11,155 nt of DNA from Clostridiales bacterium (GTDB taxonomy: Bacteria; Bacillota; Clostridia; Oscillospirales; QAMX01). The stretch covers positions 1 through 11,155 of the forward strand of contig JAEERN010000146.1 in the NCBI GenBank assembly GCA_016285815.1. The letters run 5' to 3'. Both the position numbers and the translations under genes were made by a program. Positions 7,376-11,155 of the stretch are shown here, piece after piece. Within the stretch, counting starts at the first letter, position 1; every line of letters starts with the position of its first letter. Under the pieces are notes generated by a model. That model was not told the DNA's origin. It worked only from the letters and a program-made list of their open reading frames with translations, and searched no databases.

Positions 7376-7608
7376 CAGACCTCGCGGTACCACCCTTTTT
7401 CGGCGGGATCCCCCGCCCTCGCTGCGGGCTCTGGACAAGGCAAAGCCCTTTCCCGGTAACGGGGGTCCCGTCCCCGCTTAGTCGACCGTTCGGCGGGGCC
7501 GCTCCGGAGGGATATGTCCTCTCCCGTCCCGACCGCCTCGCACCCACCGGCGGCTCTCTGTGCGGGACGCGGCGGAGGGACACCTGTCTCCATCCACGCG
7601 TTTGTGCA
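7339..7608 (-). promoter_or_regulatory. T-box riboswitch leader of ileS, isoleucine (AUC) specifier
   Basis: The leader RNA carries the T-box consensus AGGGUGGUACCGCG at 7396-7383; its UGGU can pair with the ACCA end of uncharged tRNA. Stem I is recognisable: CGUCCCG (7569-7563) pairs with CGGGACG (7531-7525), and inside it GCCGCC (7554-7549) pairs with GGCGGU (7537-7532) beneath the AGAGA and GGUGGGUGCGAG motifs of the distal arm. The probable specifier is AUC at 7513-7511, an Ile codon in a GACAUAUCCC context, which matches the downstream gene. Stem III is ACGGG-acc-CCCGU at 7471-7459. The terminator competing with the antiterminator is listed separately. Uncharged tRNA-Ile should stabilise the antiterminator and switch on ileS and probably the nucleoside-phosphorylase gene. 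Confidence 0.93.
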
Positions 7609-7657
7609 ACGGTTATTTTAGCACACGGCGAAGCCGTTGTCAACGGTTTTTTTGCAC
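7607..7657. repeat. imperfect direct repeat spanning the ileS promoter
   Basis: On the plus strand CAACGGTTATTTTAGCAC (7607-7624) and CAACGGTTTTTTTGCAC (7641-7657) are near-identical and in the same orientation. One copy holds the -10 region and start site of the ileS promoter; the other holds part of the -35 region and the last codons of spoIIID. This looks like a short tandem duplication. Confidence 0.7.
7615..7643 (-). promoter_or_regulatory. sigma-A promoter of ileS
   Basis: The -35 box is TTGACA (7643-7638), a perfect match. The spacer is 17 bp. The -10 box is TAAAAT (7620-7615) with TG at the extended -10 position. It predicts initiation near 7608, which gives a T-box leader of normal length. 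The -35 box overlaps the spoIIID stop codon (7642-7640). The palindrome CCGTT-GAC-AACGG is centred on the -35 box, and a second small hairpin sequence (ACGGC-TTC-GCCGT) fills the spacer. Confidence 0.88.
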
Positions 7658-7951
7658 CGCCTCCGCCGCCGCAAAGCGGATGCACCCGCCGTAACGGCGC
7701 GTCAGCTCATATTTTTCCTTGGTCGCCTGTCCGCCGCGCAGGTGCCGCTCCGCCTTGTTCCGCTCCAGGACCCGCTTGACCTGCGCCGCCAGCCCGCCGT
7801 TCAGCTCGGCCAGCCGCACGGTCACGTCCTTGTGGACCGTCGATTTGGAAATCCCGAAGTGCTTCGCCGCCGCCCGGACCGTGGAATCCGTCTCGACGAT
7901 GTACTCGCCGAACCGGACCGCCCGATCCCCGGAAGAAACGTTCAACGCCAT
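7640..7951 (-). CDS. spoIIID: sporulation transcriptional regulator SpoIIID
   Basis: The product is a small DNA-binding protein (103 aa from the chosen start) of the SpoIIID family, which switches mother-cell gene expression during sporulation between the sigma-E and sigma-K stages. The HTH at about residues 24-46 reads 'TVRAAAKHFGISKSTVHKDV', nearly the Bacillus pattern (VRVIAKEFGVSKSTVHKDL). The second family signature 'RHLRGGQATKEKY' lies at about 68-80. Three in-frame starts exist: GTG 7957, GTG 7954 and ATG 7951. The ATG is chosen because AGGGGG (7965-7960) lies 8 nt before it but only 2 nt before the first GTG. The C-terminal tail is about ten residues longer than the Bacillus protein. 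A sigma-E-type promoter lies upstream. No terminator of its own is visible before the ileS promoter. Confidence 0.95.
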   Translation of the reverse strand: MALNVSSGDRAVRFGEYIVETDSTVRAAAKHFGISKSTVHKDVTVRLAELNGGLAAQVKRVLERNKAERHLRGGQATKEKYELTRRYGGCIRFAAAEAVQKNR

Positions 7952-7978
7952 CACCACTTCCCCCTATGCTCTGTTGAA

Positions 7979-8007
7979 AGCGTATGAGAGAAAGCGGCCC
8001 GATATTC
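7979..8007 (-). promoter_or_regulatory. sigma-E-type promoter of spoIIID
   Basis: The minus strand reads GAATATC (8007-8001), a 14-bp spacer, then CATACGCT (7986-7979). Compared with the Bacillus sigma-E consensus (KMATATT, 14-15 bp, CATACANT) this is 6 of 7 and 7 of 8 matches at the expected spacing. Initiation near 7972 gives a leader of about 20 nt ending in the spoIIID Shine-Dalgarno. spoIIID is a known sigma-E target in Bacillus and Clostridia. Confidence 0.8.
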
Positions 8008-8025
8008 CGCCCGGGGCGCGGCGCG

Positions 8026-8058
8026 AAGCGGGCGGGAGCGCTCCCGCCCGCTTTTTTT
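8026..8058 (+). terminator. strong palindromic hairpin with a T run on the plus strand
   Basis: A perfect palindrome with 14-bp arms (8026-8039 and 8040-8053) is followed by seven T on the plus strand. On the minus strand, where the neighbouring genes lie, it begins 3 nt after the sirtuin stop but is followed only by CTTCGCG, so as a minus-strand terminator it lacks the U tract. It separates the sirtuin gene from the spoIIID promoter. Confidence 0.7.
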
Positions 8059-8974
8059 ATTTCAGATCCCGCAGGACCTCTCCGATGTCTCCGTCGATGC
8101 AGATCGACCGGTCCCGGATCTGCTCGGGACAGACCGCCTCGCCGAAGTTGACGCAGGCGTAGACAGCCTCCGGCCGGGCCGCCGTCATCTGCCAGAAGGG
8201 GTATTTGATGATGACCGGGGTGTTGAACCCCACGCCGAGCTCCCAAAACAGCACCTTGCCGCCGCGGGTCCGCAGGAAGTTCTCATACCGCTCCGCCGCG
8301 CGGTGCCACCCCTCGTCCTCCACGAACCGGTCGTCCGCGCGGAGGTTCATGGTCATGGGCTTCCCGCAGATGGGACAGACCGGCAGAAGCTCCGAAGGGA
8401 CGGTCATTTTCAGCGGCGCGCCGTCCTCCGGCGGCGTCAGCCCGTCTCCGGTGATCCGCCACCCCTGGGAAAGCGCCATGGCCAGGACCGTCTCTGCGTT
8501 GTCGTAGGTCCCGTCGTGGCACGGCTCGCCGCACTGCCAGAGGCCGTAGTCCCCCTGTGTGTAGAACAGCCGCTTTTTGTCGAAGCCCGCCTTCTGGAAG
8601 CAGTGGTCCACGTTGGTGGTGAGAACGAAATAGTCCTTGTCCTTCACCAGATCCAGCAGGTCGGCGTAGACCGGCTTCGGCGCGTCCGTATAGCGGTTCA
8701 CGAAGACGTAACGCGACCAGAAGCCCCACCGCTCCTCCGGCGTCCCGTAAGGGTAAAAGCCGCCGGAGTACATGTCCCGATAGCCGTATTTCCGCGCAAA
8801 GTCGGCAAAGTACTTTTCGAACCGCTCGCCGCTGTAGGTGAAGCCCGCCGACGTGGAGAGCCCCGCCCCCGCGCCGACGACGACGGCGTCCGCCTCGTCC
8901 AGCGCCCGCTTCAGCCGTCCGACGTTGTCTGCGTACGTCCCGGCGGATCGCGAGATCGGAGTCCTTGAAAACAT
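8057..8974 (-). CDS. class M sirtuin (SirTM), predicted protein ADP-ribosyltransferase
   Basis: The product is 305 aa. The ATG at 8972-8974 has GAGGTGAT upstream at a normal gap. The NAD-binding sirtuin fold is clear: 'GAGAGLSTSAGFTYSG' at 34-49, 'TTNVDH' at 119-124 and 'GVGFNTPVIIKYPFWQ' near the end. Four Cys for a zinc ribbon are present as C148-x3-C152 and C200-x2-C203. In deacylase sirtuins the segment after TNxD carries the catalytic 'HG'; here it reads QGDYG (140-144), so the His is replaced by Gln140. The 'FTYSGERF' and 'FNTP.IIKYPFWQ' blocks and the His loss are hallmarks of the macrodomain-linked SirTM class, described in Staphylococcus aureus and Streptococcus pyogenes as ADP-ribosylating a lipoylated GcvH-like protein. 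A zinc-macrodomain gene lies two genes upstream on the same strand, supporting this call. The target protein here is unknown. Confidence 0.88.
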   Translation of the reverse strand: MFSRTPISRSAGTYADNVGRLKRALDEADAVVVGAGAGLSTSAGFTYSGERFEKYFADFARKYGYRDMYSGGFYPYGTPEERWGFWSRYVFVNRYTDAPKPVYADLLDLVKDKDYFVLTTNVDHCFQKAGFDKKRLFYTQGDYGLWQCGEPCHDGTYDNAETVLAMALSQGWRITGDGLTPPEDGAPLKMTVPSELLPVCPICGKPMTMNLRADDRFVEDEGWHRAAERYENFLRTRGGKVLFWELGVGFNTPVIIKYPFWQMTAARPEAVYACVNFGEAVCPEQIRDRSICIDGDIGEVLRDLK

Positions 8975-9059
8975 GGAAGATCACCTCAATCGTTACGCTC
9001 TTTAACGGTAAGCATTGTCAGCGGCAAACCGGTATTTGTCGTATCGTGTTTCACCTTTC

Positions 9060-10010
9060 TCAATCGATACAGGTCCCGCCCCATTCCACGACGGTAAAAC
9101 CCTCACGGACAAATGGCGTAAATGATTGCTCCGTCAACTGAAGGTATTCATCGGAGGAACGGTATACCATGAACACGCGAAGCACAGAATCCGGTGTCGG
9201 CGTCACCTCGAGTTTTGCAGCCTCGGTATAATCTTTGCCGAAGAACCGAATGAGGTTGTATTCGTTATTCTCCATGCGCGGAAGCCAATAGCTGATAAAT
9301 TCGGTATATTCGTTCTCCGAAAGCCCGATTTCGGGCAGTATTCTTTCGAGAAATACTCGAGTCTGACTTCCTGCAACGCAGAACCCCTCTGTTATCGAAA
9401 GTTCGATATTCGGAACGCCCTCCCAAAACAGATACGGATACTTTTCCCCGTCTTCGGTAATGAGCTGACCATCGGGATAGGCGATAACGTGCCAGCCGTC
9501 GCGGTAAGGCGGAATCGTTGTGGTGAAATATCCGTCGAAGTCGAGCCTGACGAAAACTTCGGTCGTTTCTCCGGGATAAAGGTAGATGACCGGCTTATCA
9601 AAAACCGTTTCTCCTTCTTCCGGTTTCAAAACGCGGGAGAAGACGACCTTTTTGATGATTTTATTGTAAGTGGTTTCATACGAATCGCCGAATTGGTTTA
9701 CGGTTACTGTGCCAGACTCTTCTGCAACGTCGGTTTTGTAATACTCGACCTTGACGGTATTGAAATAATCATATCCATGGCCACTTCCGCAGAAAACCTT
9801 TGTGTCATTGCCGCAAATCCAATCGTCACCGAAGGCTTCGACGTAGATATACACAGTTTCCATACCCTCGATCGCGGTGCTTTGGGATTCGGATTCGTCA
9901 GGAATGACCTCTGTACTAGTATTTTGTGATTCGCATCCGCCAAAAGCGCATCCGCCAAAAGATAATACGGTAAGAATGACCGCCACCGCGAAAGTATACA
10001 TTCTTTTCAT
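9060..10010 (-). CDS. predicted lipoprotein of unknown function with KPVIYLYP motif
   Basis: The ATG at 10008-10010 follows GGAGGTG (10023-10017) by 6 nt. An in-frame ATG five codons earlier overlaps that Shine-Dalgarno and is rejected. The product is 316 aa. Residues 1-21 look like a lipoprotein signal: MKR, a hydrophobic core, then LSFGGC with the lipidated Cys at 21. The -3 residue (Phe) is unusual for a lipobox. A low-complexity Ser/Glu/Thr linker follows to about residue 50. The conserved core runs from KPVIYLYP (139-146) through 'LDFDGYFTTTIPPY..GWHVIAYPDGQL' and 'YPYLFWEG' to the C-terminal 'FVREGFTVVEWGG' (ending at 312). I recognise this set of motifs only from hypothetical proteins of Firmicutes and give no function. 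Base composition is much less GC-rich than most of the window. It starts 37 nt after the macrodomain stop and ends 85 nt before the sirtuin start, all on one strand. Confidence 0.85.
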   Translation of the reverse strand: MKRMYTFAVAVILTVLSFGGCAFGGCESQNTSTEVIPDESESQSTAIEGMETVYIYVEAFGDDWICGNDTKVFCGSGHGYDYFNTVKVEYYKTDVAEESGTVTVNQFGDSYETTYNKIIKKVVFSRVLKPEEGETVFDKPVIYLYPGETTEVFVRLDFDGYFTTTIPPYRDGWHVIAYPDGQLITEDGEKYPYLFWEGVPNIELSITEGFCVAGSQTRVFLERILPEIGLSENEYTEFISYWLPRMENNEYNLIRFFGKDYTEAAKLEVTPTPDSVLRVFMVYRSSDEYLQLTEQSFTPFVREGFTVVEWGGTCID

Positions 10011-10047
10011 AAGGAACACCTCCATAAATCCCGATTTGTCAAACTCG

Positions 10048-10830
10048 TCACTGATTTAGCAATCTATCATATATCTCAAGATCCATGTCCTTGAACACGT
10101 TGAAGACTACTTTCTCGATCCCGTCATGCTCCTTCAGATAGTCCTTGACTGTCGCCACGGCAATTTCTGCGGCTCTCTGGTTAGGGAACATGAAGACGCC
10201 TGTCGAGATACAGCAAAATGCGATGCTCTTTATGCTATTTTCTTCCGCGATCTTCAAGCAGGACCTGTAGCAAGAGGCAAGATGCTCCTCATGATGTTTT
10301 GTCAGTCGCCCCTCGACAATTGGACCTACTGTGTGAATTATATATTTGCAGGGCAAGTTAAATCCCGGTGTGATCTTTGCCTGACCAGTCGGTTCCGGAT
10401 GGCCCTGCTTGTCCATGATATTTCCCAGATAATTTCGAAGGCCAATGCCGGCCTTACTCCCAATAATGTTATCGATGCAGGAATGCAGCGGTTGGTAACA
10501 ACCCGTCAGACCGCTGTTCGCGGCGTTGACGATGGCGTCTGCTTTCAGCGTCGTGATGTCTCCCTGCCAAAGACAGATACGGTCGCTCGCTTTGACAGGA
10601 GTCAAAGCATCAACCTCTGTAACTCCTGCCAATGTGTTTTCGTTGGTCAGGTATTCATCCTGAATCGCAAGAAATTCCTCGCTGACGGGCTTCGGCAATC
10701 TGACGTTCATAAGCGCCCTCAGCATGTTTTTCTGATCCTGCGTATCCTTTGGAACAGAATAATCTTTGTATTCCGGTTCTTCCTCAAGGAGCTGCCTGAT
10801 CAGCCACCTTCTTTGTTCGGCATGGTCCAT
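10048..10830 (-). CDS. zinc-binding macrodomain protein, protein-ADP-ribose hydrolase (SirTM-linked type)
   Basis: The product is 260 aa. The ATG at 10828-10830 follows AAAAGGAG with a 9-nt gap. Residues 1-75 are the helical N-terminal extension typical of this class ('RRWLIRQLLEEEPEY..Y'). The macrodomain spans about 82-258: 'LWQGDITTLKADAIVNAANSGL' at 87-108 with the ADP-ribose-binding Asp91 and Asn-rich loop, then the zinc motif G-C-Y-Q-P-L-H-S-C-I-D-N with C111, H116 and C118, and the phosphate-loop 'CISTGVFMFPNQRAAEIAV' in the second half. The Cys/His/Cys set distinguishes the zinc-macrodomains encoded beside SirTM from ordinary macrodomains; these remove ADP-ribose from protein. It is probably the eraser for the sirtuin-made mark. 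No clear promoter is seen in the 104 nt before it. The gene is much less GC-rich than the rest of the window. Confidence 0.9.
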   Translation of the reverse strand: MDHAEQRRWLIRQLLEEEPEYKDYSVPKDTQDQKNMLRALMNVRLPKPVSEEFLAIQDEYLTNENTLAGVTEVDALTPVKASDRICLWQGDITTLKADAIVNAANSGLTGCYQPLHSCIDNIIGSKAGIGLRNYLGNIMDKQGHPEPTGQAKITPGFNLPCKYIIHTVGPIVEGRLTKHHEEHLASCYRSCLKIAEENSIKSIAFCCISTGVFMFPNQRAAEIAVATVKDYLKEHDGIEKVVFNVFKDMDLEIYDRLLNQ

Positions 10831-10885
10831 CGATGTTGACTCCTTTTCTTCAGGAAGCGCTTTCCCTTGCGGGATAGCTTGCTTT

Positions 10886-10929
10886 TCCGGCCGGATCTGT
10901 CGGCCCGTCTCCGCGGGCTCCGGCCGGAT
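10886..10929. repeat. GC-rich repeat and potential stem-loop between macrodomain gene and upstream gene
   Basis: TCCGGCCGGAT occurs twice, at 10886-10896 and 10919-10929. Because CCGGCCGG is its own complement the copies can also pair, enclosing an inner GCCCG/CGGGC stem. On the minus strand the structure sits just after the stop of the upstream partial gene but is followed by AAAAGC, not T, so it is a poor intrinsic terminator. It marks the point where base composition changes. Confidence 0.45.
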
Positions 10930-10934
10930 TTCTC

Positions 10935-11155
10935 TCAGGCCTGAAAGGGGCCCAGCGTCTGCTTCAGCGCCCGGGCCAGCACGCCGGAGGCGACGAACCG
11001 CCCCGCGCCGGCAAGCTTTTCGCCGGAGAACGCGGCGTTCCAGACGATCTCCGTCCCCGCGGGGACGGGCCGCAGCACCGCCGTCAGCGAGGCCACCTCC
11101 GGCCCGAGCCGCCGCACGTAGACCAGCGCGGTGCACCCCGCGCCCTCGCCGTCCA
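10935..11155 (-). CDS. 3' end of an unrecognised gene (partial)
   Basis: The frame runs in from the window edge and stops at TGA (10937-10935), leaving about 73 codons of C-terminus. Third positions are almost all G or C, as in the native genes of this window, which supports real coding. The peptide includes 'CTALVYVRRLGPEVASLTAVLRPVPAGTEI' and ends 'ALKQTLGPFQA'. It has no membrane segment or motif that I recognise, so no function is given. It is on the same strand as the macrodomain gene, 104 nt upstream, and transcription could read through into that gene. Confidence 0.6.
   Translation of the reverse strand, partial: DGEGAGCTALVYVRRLGPEVASLTAVLRPVPAGTEIVWNAAFSGEKLAGAGRFVASGVLARALKQTLGPFQA

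Noticed and set aside
3732..7481. A 1249-codon open frame on the plus strand opposite ileS and part of the nucleoside-phosphorylase gene
   Set aside because: It mirrors the ileS codon pattern on the other strand, has no family motifs, and is rich in His, Val, Gly, Leu and Arg as expected for an antisense frame of a high-GC gene. The T-box, promoter and motifs all support the minus strand.
7634..7653. A toxin-antitoxin or phage-type element in the macrodomain-lipoprotein-sirtuin region or nearby
   Set aside because: There is no integrase, transposase, att-like repeat or small toxin/antitoxin pair anywhere in the window; the inverted repeats seen are explained as promoter or terminator structures.
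8975..9059. A possible sigma-A promoter before the sirtuin gene (CTGACA at about 9019)
   Set aside because: No acceptable -10 box was found at 16-18 bp; cotranscription from upstream is as likely.
9126..9929. A 267-codon plus-strand frame opposite the lipoprotein gene
   Set aside because: The minus-strand frame has a signal peptide, a Shine-Dalgarno and recognisable conserved motifs; the plus-strand frame has no convincing ribosome binding site or family pattern.
10126..10839. A 237-codon plus-strand frame opposite the macrodomain gene
   Set aside because: The minus strand encodes a complete zinc-macrodomain, so this frame is its complement shadow.
10831..11136. An N-terminal extension of the macrodomain protein to a much earlier start
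   Set aside because: The extension is Arg/Ala/Gly-rich, overlaps the partial upstream gene in another frame, and the ATG at 10830 has AAAAGGAG in place and matches the family's usual N-terminus.

Overview
The window looks like a chromosomal segment of a high-GC, spore-forming, Gram-positive Clostridia-type bacterium. The grounds are a SpoIIID sporulation regulator with a good sigma-E promoter, a T-box leader on ileS, an XRE-AbrB regulator fused to an ABC-transporter operon of a type common in gut Clostridia, and strong purine-rich ribosome binding sites. An Oscillospiraceae- or Christensenellales-like source is my guess; genus cannot be read from this sequence.

Layout. 1-1232 (+): the 3' end of a large protein, possibly a glycoside hydrolase, translationally coupled (ATGA overlap) to an acyl-ACP thioesterase and closed by a strong terminator. 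1352-3269 (+): a tightly overlapping three-gene operon of XRE-AbrB regulator, ABC ATPase and ABC-2 permease. Its promoter is built into the preceding terminator, and a second terminator closes the operon. 3375-7660 (-): a full T-box/promoter unit driving ileS (a eukaryote-like, type 2 isoleucyl-tRNA synthetase) and a downstream nucleoside-phosphorylase-family gene 18 nt away. 7640-8007 (-): spoIIID with its own sigma-E-type promoter. 8057-10830 (-): an ADP-ribosylation locus read in the order zinc-macrodomain hydrolase, unknown secreted lipoprotein, class-M sirtuin (SirTM). 10935-11155 (-): the 3' end of an unrecognised gene.

How the genes work together. The most interesting part is 8057-10830. 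SirTM proteins are sirtuins that have lost the deacylase histidine and act as protein ADP-ribosyltransferases; their linked zinc-macrodomain proteins remove the mark. In the described Staphylococcus/Streptococcus systems the pair sits with a lipoylated GcvH-like carrier and a lipoate ligase. Neither is present here. Instead a predicted lipoprotein carrying a KPVIYLYP motif (a family I know only as hypothetical proteins) lies between eraser and writer. The lipoprotein and macrodomain genes are visibly poorer in GC than everything else in the window, including the sirtuin, which suggests separate acquisition.

No tRNA, rRNA, CRISPR array, insertion sequence or integrase was seen. Most of the sequence is dense coding with clear 5' signals; the only large non-coding stretch is the ileS T-box leader (7302-7639).
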